Source: Pomphorhynchus laevis (taxonomy: Eukaryota > Acanthocephala > Palaeacanthocephala > Echinorhynchida > Pomphorhynchidae). Taken from it: DNA of 64,000 nt. Both the position numbers and the translations under genes were made by a program. The DNA is taken from NCBI GenBank assembly GCA_012934845.2, contig WNNJ02001766.1, positions 186,001-250,000 of the forward strand, read 5' to 3'. Positions 23,620 through 34,870 of the stretch are shown here, piece by piece; position 1 is the stretch's first letter, and each line of letters starts with the position of its first letter. The notes below the pieces were generated by a model. The model was not told where the DNA came from and searched no databases. It saw only the letters and a list, made by a program, of their open reading frames with translations.

Positions 23620-25050
23620 AAGAATTGATGGATTTGAAATATATGAGTTACAACGGACTAGATAAGCTGGCAATTTTCAAAAGCCAGTTCCTGAACTGTA
23701 ACCTTTACAAGACAGTTCGTGTAGGAGAGGGAAATTCGGAAATTTGAACACTGATTAAACATTGATGTATTTGGACAATGAGCACTAGGAATATTTGTCG
23801 AGATCAAATTCAGTAAATCAAATTCGAAGAATCACAAGCTAGGATGAAGTTCACGATTTTCTACGTATTTTTGGTGCTAGAAGAGGACACAAGTTTGTAC
23901 TGCCGGAAAATTCAGATTTTTGATGCAGCGGTGTTTCATGCATTTTACATCCGGATTATGGAAGCACGGATAATCCAGCGTTTGAGGTGTCCTAGAGATA
24001 TTTGATGAATGTTACGAAACTTCCTCATGGTCATGCGAGAAGGCCATGTCAAACCGAGAAGCGTTAAGATAATTTTTAGTGATATGAGAACTGAATGACA
24101 ATATACAATTTAGTATATTAGTATATGAGGAATTTAATAAGTGAGGTTGTTGGTTCGTAGACAGCTAAGCGCACGTTAGTGTGTAGATGAGCTATCGATA
24201 ATTGACCTAAAATAAAATATTGGATTGTGATTTATGCTACGGACGAATGTTAAAAATAACACCATTGGATTGTGGGGAGGGTACATTAAGGGAAATAGAG
24301 AAAAATGCTCAAAAACTTCGAGATTATGTGAAGAAATGAAGAGTCGTATCAATAAGAAGGGAAATCAAACCAGTCCAGGATTCTACTAAGTATGAGACGG
24401 CATTACAGGATAATTGTAGTGACTAAATGTATCAATTAGCTTCATATAATCAAAATGCGATGGATGGTTTAAACGGATGCTTAGATCACCTTGATCAAGG
24501 GTCAAAATTTGTGAGATATAAGTGTGAAAGTAAATCCAAGGGTTCGAGAAAGAAAGCGTTAGATGGTATAATGGAACATGGACTGTTTATGACGGCGATA
24601 CTTTACAAATATATTTGAAATGAAATTTGACAGAGAAGTTCGGTCGTTTTTAGTTATTAAATGGGGACTGATATTTTTAGGTGAAGAAGTGTGCTATATA
24701 ATGCGATAATGCCTCAATTGTTAAATGAAAAACATCTTATTTAAGAGCAAAAGATCGAGCTATTTTCACAACAGAGTATTTAAGTTATCAGATACTTATT
24801 ATATAACAAGGCTACTCGATTAGGCTAAGCATAGCAAGTCAAGGGATTGTCCAATAAAGAGATCAATTACTATGTCTATCAAATGAATTATCAAGCGAGT
24901 GTTAAAAATACTTCGGTGAAATCGTGATTTTTAGAGTAACGGATGGTTATAAAAGATGTTTGTGGTGACCATGGATAACCATCAAATTTTGGGTGTAATA
25001 TGAAAGGCACGAATGGTGACCTTCATGAAGGGCATGAAGGGCATAAAACT
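23620..25050. other. Intergenic DNA, no recognised gene
   Basis: Less AT-rich than its neighbours and with short open stretches (for example 24427-24618), but none shows a motif I recognise. It may be decayed retroelement sequence. Confidence 0.4.
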
Positions 25051-25054
25051 TATG

Positions 25055-25345
25055 CAAGTTTTGCGATATCGGATTATGAACGATATACAAATATTAGAAA
25101 AATTGAAGAAGATTGCATTAGTTAATAAAAAGCACACCAGACAACAGCGGGTTTGTTTAATAACGCAATACTTCCAATATTTTCGAATTGTCTTATAGGC
25201 TCGTGCTTATGCAAGGCGATATCGGGTTATGAGCGATATAAAAATATTAGAAAAATTGAAGAAGATTACATCCGTTAATAAATAGCACACTAGACAACAA
25301 CGAGTTTGTTTAATAACGCAATACTTCCAATATTCGGCAATGTGA
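25055..25345 (+). repeat. Tandem duplication of about 150 bp
   Basis: The block at 25055-25190 (gcgatatcgg, then attagaaaaattgaagaaga and tttgtttaataacgcaatac) recurs at 25211-25345 with about 10 percent differences. It sits directly upstream of the RTE-like scrap. Confidence 0.75.
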
Positions 25346-25349
25346 TGGA

Positions 25350-25680
25350 TTAGCGGAATAACGCGATGTGACCATGTAAGAAATATGTATATCCTCCAAA
25401 GATACTTGGTCGCTTTAATCGTGATCAAAATGCAAGTGGTCAGACTCCAGTGATACGGCCACGTGTTGTGAAGTGAAAATTGCTCCCTTGCAAAGACCGC
25501 CTTAAAGTACGAGATCAGAGGCAGACGTCCGAGATGCCAACCCAAGCGACAATTGCTAGATGTCCTTCATACAGATCTAATTGCATCTAGACTTCACCCA
25601 TACTAGGCTCAAGATGGGTCGAAATGGTGGGCTAAATTCCACATAGCCGACCTCGCCTCAAAGCATGACAAAGGCTGAAG
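25350..25680 (+). mobile_element. RTE-like LINE 3' end of ORF2
   Basis: Reads YGHVL, then SENCSLAKTALKYEIRGRRP and CQPKRQLLDVLHTDL, followed by W-(x)-KFHIADLASKHDKG. This is the well-known C-terminal box (WFGHVLR, GRRPRGRPK, W) shared by RTE-type and related LINEs. A few stops interrupt it. Upstream RT not recognised. Confidence 0.7.
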
Positions 25681-25841
25681 AATATCATATTAAATCATAA
25701 AAATTAATTGTTATTAAACATTTGCATTAATTAAAAATAATCTATTACGTTAATTGAATTATTAAAAATTAAAGAATTTATTTTAATATAATTTATTTTA
25801 GTATTTTGATTTTATGAATTATATAAAATAGAGGATGTTCT

Positions 25842-27221
25842 CTAATGATAAGTGTTTGTGGCAACTGATCTATTAGTATCTATTGATTTATCGGCCGAAG
25901 TTATTGTAGCTTTCGTCTGTGTTTTGTTGTTTTTTGTTTTCATGTATTCTGAAAGTATTGTATTTTGTTTCATTGCTTTCTGAAATTTCCTAGGGCAATC
26001 TATTGCAACCAATTCCGGAAATATTTGTGTTAATCGACGCAGCTTATCCGTAATGGCTTCTGGATCCTGGCTAAATTCTAAGTATTCATATTCACTACAA
26101 AATGCGTATCTTTGTTTTCTGTAAAACGCACAGTTTATTTTCGGATTAAATATATTTACTTTTGGAATAGATGATGTCAAGCATACACAACACAGACCGC
26201 TAAATGCCATATTCATTTTGTTATCTTTGGTTCCCGATGATTTTTCGTCCAATACCTCATCCATTTTTATAAGTCCAATTGATGAACATATGACCGTATA
26301 TGGGTCAATTTGAAGGAATAACGATAAATGATTTACCAAGGAATCGATGTGGTCAACTGCCAATAAACATCCCCGCTTTATTTGCCATAGATTAAATACT
26401 TTCTGTATATCTGCGATACTTAACTGTACATTCCTTACACACACTGCTTCCATATCGTCTTGAAGCTTATCGAGCATTATCCGGCTGAAACATAACTCTC
26501 GAAGAAGGTATTTGAGTATCAACATATATTGGAAACAATTTATCGCCTCACAAAATCTATACAATGTGCTATCATCATCACTACCAAGATTTTTTTGTCG
26601 CCTGGTTATAGTGCTTGATGGCAGCTTGTTAAGGTAAATATCACAAGCTTGTATCCTTCGCCGACAGTGTAGTAACTTAAGGTTTAAGCACTCCTGATAG
26701 TCAGCTAAAGCCTGACCGCTTTCGATTAGGCAAAGCCCACAAACAATGTTCATCAATTCACGATAGTTTTGCTCGTGCTCGTTGATACTATCACCGATAT
26801 GACTATTCGCCAATATTCGATTATATGCGCCATCAGCGTTTATATTCTCAAGTTTGATTTCACTGCAATTATAAAATGAGTGCAATTTAAAAAATTGATT
26901 TGCAAGTTTTGGAATGTTCTCTATGTTCTTAATTTCTTCACTAGATTTGTTCATGTATTGTTCACATGTATCTATGAATTCGTCCATAATTTCATGTGCC
27001 TGTTTAAATTTTGAATCGAATTCTAACTGCATTGTTATTGTCAACAAAGTTATCTCTCTTGGACCTTGGGTATGTATAAGATTGTATACAAAATCTAGGT
27101 TATTTTCACATAACTTAAGTAGAAAATCAAGCAATTCGGTTGATATTCCTGAATGAGATAATGCATAAAGTTTACGCTGGTCTTTATTAATTATTCGAGA
27201 GTTTTCGTTACTGCTTTTCAT
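25842..27221 (-). CDS. CFAP206-like cilia and flagella associated protein
   Basis: Probable axonemal protein that acts at the radial-spoke base in motile cilia and sperm flagella. One open frame of 459 residues; vertebrate CFAP206 is about 620. The order of segments fits the family: a helical N-terminal part, ELMNIVCGLCLIE at residues 155-167 (family ELxxIVxGIRLF), a helical middle with LQDDMEAVCVRNVQLS (253-268) and QKVFNLWQ (273-280), then FSGLCCVCL (340-348) and FYRKQRYAFCSEYEYLEFSQ (366-385), which match the FCAYTF and KYKEKYYxFxxxxxAxxFaxNP block. It ends near the STQTNTH-like position (SVATNTYH), so the usual C-terminal 90 or so residues are absent. Single exon. Divergent homology judged by eye; open frame and long run of conserved features make a working gene likely. 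Confidence 0.65.
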   Translation of the reverse strand: MKSSNENSRIINKDQRKLYALSHSGISTELLDFLLKLCENNLDFVYNLIHTQGPREITLLTITMQLEFDSKFKQAHEIMDEFIDTCEQYMNKSSEEIKNIENIPKLANQFFKLHSFYNCSEIKLENINADGAYNRILANSHIGDSINEHEQNYRELMNIVCGLCLIESGQALADYQECLNLKLLHCRRRIQACDIYLNKLPSSTITRRQKNLGSDDDSTLYRFCEAINCFQYMLILKYLLRELCFSRIMLDKLQDDMEAVCVRNVQLSIADIQKVFNLWQIKRGCLLAVDHIDSLVNHLSLFLQIDPYTVICSSIGLIKMDEVLDEKSSGTKDNKMNMAFSGLCCVCLTSSIPKVNIFNPKINCAFYRKQRYAFCSEYEYLEFSQDPEAITDKLRRLTQIFPELVAIDCPRKFQKAMKQNTILSEYMKTKNNKTQTKATITSADKSIDTNRSVATNTYH

Positions 27222-27690
27222 GAATTTACTTCGAAATAAAATATCTCGGTGAAAGTGTGCCGATTTGGACTACATATGATTTATTTATCAAAGGATTTTT
27301 TTAAATCTTAATGATATTGGCGCGTTTACTTTCTAAACAAAATTATATGGGCTTTAGACATAATTATCATTTCGTAATTTTATTATGTGAACAAGTTCAT
27401 ATAGTCAGATTACTATAAAAATTAAGAGGATATTCAGCTTTAATCGAAATGCATGATCGGGAAGATTACGTAACTGATGACCTTTACATTTATATTGAAT
27501 ATTAAATTTTATATCTTTTAATAAAAATAGAAAATAAATCAGCAATTTAAAGAATAGACAATTCAAATAATTAGCATTCAAATAAACAATTTTATTTTGC
27601 ATTAATGTTGTGAAAACAACATTTAAAAACGGAATATCGTAAAAAAACGTCAAAATCAAATCATATCATAGGACTTTGGAATGCTTTATA
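27222..27690. other. AT-rich spacer upstream of the CFAP206-like gene
   Basis: Should contain the promoter of the minus-strand gene. No element stands out and no further gene is seen. Confidence 0.45.
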
Positions 27691-27701
27691 TTGAATATTA
27701 A

Positions 27702-28268
27702 ATTATAGCTGACTTGTTTTTAAGCTTTATAGAATATGAATTTGCTCATAACTGTGTAAAAACATAATATAAACTATATAAATATATGAAATATATGTTT
27801 CGATACATTGATGATATATGTGTATTTAATTCTAATGATTTTTATTCAATTAGTGAGCACATTTATCCAGAAAGCCTTATTCTTAACAAAACCAATATTA
27901 ATGATAAAGAAGGTGTATATCTAGATATGAACATTAAATTAACATTAACTAAAACTACTATTAATTTATATCGTAAAGATGACATATTTAAATTTACAAG
28001 AAACATATTTTTGCATGAGCATTCATGCATACCATATAATATAAAATATAATACATTAAATAATGAAATTTTAAGAATTGCAACAATATGTAATGATATT
28101 GGCTTTCTTAAAAATCATTTAAATAATTTAATAGATACATATTTTAAACTAGGTTACTATAAAAATAACATCAAGCAGAAAATAGTAAAATATATAAATC
28201 AACACAATAATATAAAGAATAAATTTAAACTCTTAAGTGGCAAATTTTTATGGATGGATAATAAATAA
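27702..28268 (+). pseudogene. YIDD-type reverse transcriptase fragment (Penelope-like)
   Basis: The RT palm and thumb of a retroelement related to Penelope-like elements. ADLFLSFIEYEF is followed, past one in-frame stop, by FRYIDDICVF (catalytic YxDD), IYPESLILNKTNI, YLDMNIKL, LYRKDDIFKF and IPYNIKYNTLNNEILRIATI. This succession is typical of RTs in which an LDLxI box and a SxIPxxxxYGV-like box follow YIDD. The fingers are missing, so it is 5'-truncated. The 160-residue frame after the stop ends KLLSGKFLWMDNK and leads straight into the 3' UTR. Confidence 0.7.
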
Positions 28269-28645
28269 TATACTTTGTATTAGAATAAGATACTAGATAT
28301 TGTTATCATAGGAAATACATCATTAGCATGTATTTGGCTCCGCTGCTATGTTGGGGAGAGGAGTTAGGGGCCGAAACCTGATAGCATAGCAGTTCCTCCT
28401 GATGACCTCTAATTCTTATTCTGATACAACGTCTGTTATTTATTAGTTAATTCATAAAAATGACGTTTATTTTCAATTTCAATTTTTTATTTTAACTTGA
28501 TATAAATTATAAAAAATCTTATTAAAATCTTAATTTTATTATTTAATTATTAAATTTTGATTTAGCATTATTATGTTTTGTTTATTTTATAATTATATAA
28601 CAATACGTAGACTCAGTTAGCTGATTTGATTTAATTAAAGAAATA
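28269..28645 (+). repeat. 3' UTR of the YIDD retroelement (reference copy)
   Basis: AT-rich sequence with a GC-richer core (about 28340-28430) that folds into a hairpin: tgctatgtt at 28344-28352 with agcatagca at 28383-28391. Then come attagttaattcataaaa and the end block acgtagactcagttagctga. Other copies: 14222-14660 (-), 28920-29150 (-), 29835-30240 (-), 38600-39130 (+), 40445-40800 (+), 41785-42180 (-), 42285-42440 (-), plus scraps. Confidence 0.75.
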
Positions 28646-28919
28646 ACAAAGCATTTCATAAGGTTTATAAAATCTCATGTAGGTAGAAGAAAACAATAGA
28701 AACCATAAACTAAACTAACTGTCAAACAATGTTTTAAAGTTTTCAATCATCTCTGACCTATTATATTTCTATTTGAATAACTAAAAATAATATTCTTCTT
28801 TACTAATAAGATATTTATAATAAGATATATATAATAAAACAGATATTTTTATCTTAAGATTTTCAATATTTCAGATTAAAAAAATATTAAATTTAAAATT
28901 ATATTTAAATTCGTTAATA

Positions 28920-29150
28920 ATTATATCAGCTAACTGAGTCTACGTATTTTATACTATAAAATGAAAATAAAGATAATATATAATTTTATAAAATTAGAAT
29001 TTAAATCACGATAAAAATTTATTCTTAAAATTTAAAATAAAAATCAATTTTTATGAATTGACTAATAAATGATATAATATGTATTCGAATAAGGAATAAA
29101 GGGCACCAGGAAAAGCTGTTATGTTATCAAATTACGGTTCATATTCCTCA
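28920..29150 (-). repeat. YIDD-retroelement 3' UTR copy
   Basis: Reverse-complement match including tcagctaactgagtctacgt at 28925 and aattgactaataaatgat near 29057. Diverged in the hairpin core. Confidence 0.6.
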
Positions 29151-29251
29151 AATTAAATACAATAAAAAATATATTTGATGTTTTATTAAAGCATTTTTTG
29201 ATAATTTAATTAAATTTACTCTATGACATCATTCATGACATCATTCCTTTA

Positions 29252-29420
29252 TTGAATGATGAAGAAATTCATCATTTTGCAAAACGTGCAAACACACATG
29301 GTTTGCCAAGTTGCGCGATCGATTTGTCAAATTTCTATAAGAAAGGTCAAACCTCTGTCTTGTTAGCCTCAAGGTAGTCCTAAACATTCGCACGATACTC
29401 GGAGAGATTATCAAAATTGC
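29252..29420 (+). other. Unidentified coding-like segment at outer arm end (left copy)
   Basis: The plus strand reads LNDEEIHHFAKRANTHGLPSC, then AIDLSNFYKKGQTSVLLAS, until a stop. The right-arm copy on the minus strand (39767-39585) is preceded by MAAIIADRTAVNSHDIIPL, outside the arm. It looks like part of a real protein, but I do not recognise it. Confidence 0.35.
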
Positions 29421-29834
29421 TAGTCATCTGATCGGATAGGGCATGAAAAAGGGAGTTACCATGGTTCGGACATGGCGGACCACAATCTCGCTGTCCTTGA
29501 GCTGGATATGAAAGGCAACATGAGTAGTACAGCTTCTGTATATTAGCATCGTCGTGTTAGACGTGCAAGGAGTTGCCGTCGTGTTAGACGTGCAAGGAGT
29601 TGCTATGCTATCCAGTACCATGCTATGTTAACATGCTTCAGCCACTAATCCTCAACCCAAAATAGCAGCGAGGCCAAATACACGAGAATAAACAATCGTC
29701 GAGATCTAATAAATTAATATGTCTAATTGTAACGATTTATCGAATTACAAAACAAATAACGACTTATCAGTTCAAGAAGAGAAAATCGTATTGATTTTTT
29801 TGCAAAATATTTTGCGCGAAATTGTAGGAATTAG

Positions 29835-30240
29835 ATCAAATAACTGAGTCTGTATTTTATCCTATATATCAATTTATATATCACTTTATACTAATGTCAA
29901 TTTAAAATTGAAATTTAAAATAAAAGTCAAATTTACGAATTGAATAATAAATAACAGGCGATGTATAAGAATAAGGAATATAAGTTCATCAAGAAATACA
30001 GGCATTATATAAGATTTCGGCCCTATAATAATTTAATTATTTAATTTATGTTAGCAGATTTCGATCCCTATTGTTCGACCCAACATAGCAGCGGGGACAA
30101 ACACGCGCTAATGACGTATTTTCTCTGTTGAAATTTGATTATCTAGTATGCCTTACTCTAATACAAAGCATATTGTTTTCATCCATAAAAGTTTTTCACT
30201 TAATAGTTTAAATTTGTTTTAAATAATATTTTGCCGGTTT
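29835..30240 (-). repeat. YIDD-retroelement 3' UTR copy (left arm)
   Basis: Includes the aactgagtctg end, an attgaataataaataac block, the core cagcggggacaaacacgcgc and, at its 5' side, a remnant of the ORF end (aaaagtttttcacttaatag, reverse of LLSEKLLW). It lacks about 137 bp kept by the right-arm partner. Confidence 0.7.
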
Positions 30241-32131
30241 ATACTTCTCCAAAATAAAATTATGAAAATTCATTAAACTTGCTTGAAAATTAGCAGAAAA
30301 ATAATTTCCTATTAAGAATATATAGTTTCAGTATTTCTAACAGTGGTTATATCACCGGGTTATAAGCCACAAATCACACATATCGATAGATCCTCATCAC
30401 TTCGAGCGAATACCAAAAGATAATCGATAACGATCTCAACATTGAATTATATGATTTACCAAAAGTTTTTGCGATTCTTCCCTAGTTTCCATTAATATTT
30501 TGTTTCATTCGTTAAAAATTATCGTTATCAAAAATCAAATTTTGTTAGAAAAGTAAAATAATCTTCAAATTTGAATGTTGAAGAAAAAGTATTAATGCCC
30601 TCATAATTAAGGTCTTTTTTATCGATATTGCTAATCTACAGAGTTATTTTAAATTTATGAAAATTATTTAAAAAAGACTATTCTTGAATTAAAAATTTTA
30701 ATTTAGCAGCTGCAGCGTAGATGCTTTCAGGAATTATAGCTAATTAATATAAGTGCAACATATGTATTTCATATCTTTAAAACTAATATTTTTTCTATTT
30801 TTTGTCAAAAAATTTTAATTTAAAATTCGGGCATTGTGCCATATTGATATTTTACATCCAAACGTTATATTAACGACATATTAATATATTAAATGACATA
30901 TTAAAATATTAAAGTATTTCATAAGAAGTTAAGAAAATCGCAATAAATTAAGCAATAGAGCAAAAAATGTACAGCAGATTAGAAAATTAGACATTTGTGT
31001 TTTGAACTTGCAAAATACGCATCGCTCTTGATTCAACTATTAAAAGGCCTTGATAAGATTATGAGGTTTCATTGAATTCTTAACTCGAAAATATCGCTTT
31101 TTTTACCAATTTCGTAAATATTTGTTGTTCAAATATTTAAAAATTTGTTCATAGTGAACATTTTACAAACATATCTACTGTTTGACGGAGATTTAATTTG
31201 TTAATTTATTTTATTTTATATATTAAATTTATTTTATCTGACTTACATAATATATAAAGTATTATAAATCATTAAATGAATTATTTAAAAAATGATTTAT
31301 TTTATTAATTGAATGAAATTATTTTTTATTGGAAAGGTTTAATAACGATTTGCTAAGATTATGAGAAATTGTTATATTCTTTCCATTTTGTTTTCATAAT
31401 TAATGAATTATATCAAAATTTAGAGAATATATTATCAATTATAATTTGATTATTGTTGTTCACCTTTCGAACATGCTCAAATTACAAATACGTATATATC
31501 CAATTTATTTGCAAATACATATATTTGCAAACAGAACGTGTTAAAATAACACGTGTTTTTTTTTCTTATTTTTATGCAATCAAATACAGAATAGCGCTTC
31601 CAATGATGAACGATTTTGTTATTTACTTCATCATTCTACGCAGAGAGCACTATTCTGTAGTTGACAATTTTAAAAAACTATTTCATTGTAGTCATTACTA
31701 ATGTACACTGTTTCCGTCAACTGTAATGATATTTCCGTGTTCTCGTTTCAATCGACGGAAACAAGATACAGTTTGAACAAAGGAAAATATTGAACTCGTT
31801 CAAAATTTACTAATTATTGAACTTGTTAATTTTTTAGTCTAATTACTAATTTTTTCAGTCTAAGATTACGTTAATTATTATTTCAAAAGCCTAAATTAAA
31901 TTACAAACCTAATCTAAACTGTCCTAAAAGTGATTATAAAGCGTATTATATGACACTGACTTAAAATCAAATGACCAATAAAAAATTGAAAGATACAATA
32001 TGCAGTTTGAAATGAATTTAAGTTCAAATTTGGTAAATAAAAAACGTTCTAGTTAACTACGGGATAACGCATAAACCTGAATAAAATTTCATAACGTATG
32101 TACCTGAATTTAAATTGATAAAAAATATTCA

Positions 32132-32332
32132 TTATGGGATAATTTTGAATATATTATAAGTACCAGAACAGAAGTTGGCGACTCTGTCATTAAAACGAAA
32201 TTGACAAATTTCTTTTTGGCTATTTATTATGTACAAAGTTCCATTTTCGCAACATGCCAGGATCTCATCTACTTCCATTTTAGATTCATAATTAATGGAT
32301 TGTATTATTTCCATTTTAGTTTCTATTACCAT
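32132..32332 (-). pseudogene. ITFG2-like fragment (left arm)
   Basis: Reads VDEILACCENGTLYIINSQK and QFRFNDRVANFCSGTY. This resembles the segment of ITFG2 (a KICSTOR-complex beta-propeller protein of the mTORC1 amino-acid pathway) that reads ACxWDGQTYIID, VRFQ, AFCAGLYA. Only about 40 residues align, so it is a gene fragment at best. An identical copy lies in the right arm. Confidence 0.4.
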
Positions 32333-32550
32333 TTTAGTTTCATAATTAATAAATTATATTAAAATTTAGAGAATATATTATGAATTATGATGTGATTATT
32401 GTTGTTCACCTTTCGAACATTACAAATCAAAATGTACAAACGTACATTTTGTTAAAATAACACGTGCTTTTTTGTATTGATGCATAATATGCATTCTATA
32501 TCTTAAAAACTAATGTTTTCTATTTTTTGTCGCAAAAATTATAATTTAAA

Positions 32551-32672
32551 ATTCGGACATTGTGCCATATAATATATTAAAATTCGGGCATTGTGCCATA
32601 TAATATATTAAAATTCGGGCATTGTGCCATATAATATATTAAAATTCGGGCATTGTGCCATATAATATATGG
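32551..32672 (-). repeat. 31-bp minisatellite, 4 units (left arm inner end)
   Basis: Units start at 32551, 32582, 32613 and 32644 and contain attcgggcattgtgccatat. A single unit also occurs inside the arm near 30825. The array stops in a small palindrome (atataatatatggcac) where homology to the right arm ends. Confidence 0.9.
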
Positions 32673-32953
32673 CACATTATCGAACATTACAAATCAAAAA
32701 TACAATTACCCTTTAAAAATACAATCACAAATATAATTAATCAAAGAAGGTTTGTTATTTAAAATTTTTTATTATTTTGATATTGCATTGTAAGAATAAA
32801 ATTGTTAGCTAAATTCTATTTTTAATTGATAAATTATACTCTGTTCGGTTCCTATGTAATGCAAAAAACGACTGTGAGACTATTTGATATATTAATATAT
32901 TAACATTGATATAAATGTAATATATATATAAAAGATTTTCTAATTGAGGAAAG

Positions 32954-32987
32954 AAGTACTTTTTTATTATTAAATAAAAAAGTACTT
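32954..32987. repeat. 15-bp perfect hairpin at Penelope junction
   Basis: aagtacttttttatt (32954-32968) pairs exactly with 32973-32987. It marks the truncated end of the minus-strand Penelope-like copy. Confidence 0.85.
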
Positions 32988-32989
32988 CG

Positions 32990-33245
32990 CTACGACATCC
33001 ACCGTTGCAATTATATCGTTATCGGATATGGTAGATTTTATCCTATCAAACGCACGAAGGAAATCATCCGTGTTTGCTATATATGAAGTACATTGTTGAA
33101 GTAATGGATACAGTTGTTGGTGGAGATATCTTGACACCAACTCACTTGCGCAACGATTGTTATTGATTATCGGTCTACAGGGACATGGTATTATTCCTTT
33201 ATGTAGCTTTGGTAGTAGATATAGACTACCAGGACGTGGTGAATT
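32990..33245 (-). mobile_element. Penelope-like element, minus-strand fragment
   Basis: Reads SLYLLPKLHKGIIPC, RPIINNNRCASELVSRYLHQ, SYIANTDDFLRAFDRI and NDIIATVDVV, the fingers-to-motif-A segment of Penelope-like RT. Its last 85 bp are the reverse complement of the start of the plus-strand copy (about 33275-33360) with only two or three differences, so two related, truncated copies lie head to head. Confidence 0.8.
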
Positions 33246-33274
33246 TTGAACATATTTGTTTACCTCTTTTCCAG

Positions 33275-34738
33275 TGGTAAAGAGGATGATTTCCTTCGTG
33301 CGTTTGATAGGATAATATCTACCATATCCGAGAACGATATAATTGCAACGGTGGATGTCGTAACGTTGTATACCTCGATAGATACTGAAAAGGGAATTGA
33401 GTCAATACGTCGACATTTGAGTAACATATATGAAGAGGATGATTCTTAAGTGAACAGAATATGTACTTTATTGCGATCGGTGTTGGAATCTAACGCATTT
33501 TCATTTGACAATAAACTGTTTTTGCAGAAGAAAGGTACAGCAATGGGAACGCCAGTCGGTCCAACATATGCAGGATTATACGTGGATACGATCGAGTCAG
33601 ACTTTATTGCTAAACAAGTGTGCAAACCGAAGATGTGGAAAAGATACGTGGAAGATATATTCATAATATGGGAACACGGATTAGAACTGTTAAAAACGTT
33701 CATAGCTGATCTAAACAAGGTTAACGAACTACAATTTACAATTGATATTCCGGGTAATCATCGAATACCATTTTTAGATGTAGAGGTGTATAAGAACAGA
33801 GTTGGGAGGTGGCAAACTACGGCACATACTAAGATGGATGGCGTAAAATCTTACATTCATGCGAGTAGCTGTCATCATCCCGCAGTGAAGTGACTGATGA
33901 TTAGAAACGAAGCATATCGGTACAGGAAATTATGTTCAACAAACGAGGAGTTCGAACGAAATGTCGCTGTTCTACAGCAGGAATTACAAGGAAGAGAGTA
34001 TGCAACTAGACAAATTACAATACAATGTAATATGGTTCGCAGACACACTAGGAAATAGCTACTAACGAAGTCGGGTTATTGTAAGGATAATAACATCACT
34101 AACACCAACAATGAAGGTAGTAACATCGAATCTCCCACAATACATAAGAGTTCTAAAATTTAGCTTTAATACCACGTTTAAGTATACCCCAGTTATACGT
34201 GATATGCAGAAGAATATAGACACGGCATTCACACGCGTTCAGTTATCAGGAGTTAAACGCTTAAGAAGGCCTAGAATTTGCTTTAAAAAACAGAACATAC
34301 ATGCAATGTTATTAAGAAATAAACAGCATGAAGTGACACCCAAAGGCTGAAACACAGCGTGTGACGATAAGAGATGCAAGTGCTGTCGTGAAATGAAGGA
34401 CACCGAAACATTTAGCAGTTCGTATACTGGTCTTGATTACAGGATTGTAGGAGTAAACAATTGCAAAAGTAAAGGTAATGTTAATTTGGTCAGCTGTTCA
34501 AACTGCAACAAACAATACATCGGAGAGACATCTGACAAGATGCACATCCGAGCCAACAATCGCAGATCTGACATAAAAATTAAGAAAAATACGAGCGATG
34601 GCATGGTTAGTCACGTAATTGAGAATGAGGGACACAGGTATAATACAACAATATTCCGGTCTGGCCTCGACAACACACGACTTAGAAAACACGAGGAATT
34701 ATATTGGATAGCACAATTGATGATCATTAAACACTAAA
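33275..34738 (+). mobile_element. Penelope-like element with GIY-YIG-type endonuclease (broken)
   Basis: RT motif A is TVDVVTLYTSID, motif B is KGTAMGTPVGPTYAGLY, and the active-site box reads RYVEDIFIIW (YVED where YxDD is usual), then FLDVEVYKN. A linker (34111-34350) leads to the cysteine block CDDKRCKCC and the endonuclease VNLVSCSNCNKQYIGET, whose YIGET is the GIY-YIG signature; HIRANNRRSDI and HEELYWI complete it. 5'-truncated in the fingers; a few in-frame stops and a frame change make it inactive. Confidence 0.85.
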
Positions 34739-34870
34739 TCACTAAATCACAAATCACTAAACACGCAGCATTGTTTTAAATTGTAATAGATTCTTTCGCG
34801 GAAATCGTGATACATAGTCAGATACTCAGTCAATATATATACATATATATAGTCAATATATATATTGATA

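Larger units (their letters stand above)
29234..32672 (+). repeat. Giant inverted repeat, left arm
   Basis: Nearly identical, in reverse complement, to 36135-39728. Outer ends pair at 29234 with 39728. Landmarks pair throughout: 29424-29621 with 39341-39538, 31453-31701 with 37127-37375, 32132-32332 with 36493-36693. The arms differ by one block of about 137 bp (present on the right around 38785-38920), by the copy number of a 31-bp repeat at the inner ends, and by scattered single bases. Contents: retroelement 3'-UTR copies, an ITFG2-like scrap and AT-rich DNA. Confidence 0.95.

Noticed and set aside
29424-29621. 65-residue frame present in both palindrome arms (two adjacent TPCTSNTT repeats)
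   Set aside because: It contains a 27-bp tandem duplication and overlaps the retroelement repeat core; no protein motif.
31453-31701. 82-residue frame present in both palindrome arms
   Set aside because: Conservation follows from arm identity; composition is that of AT-rich non-coding DNA and no motif is seen.
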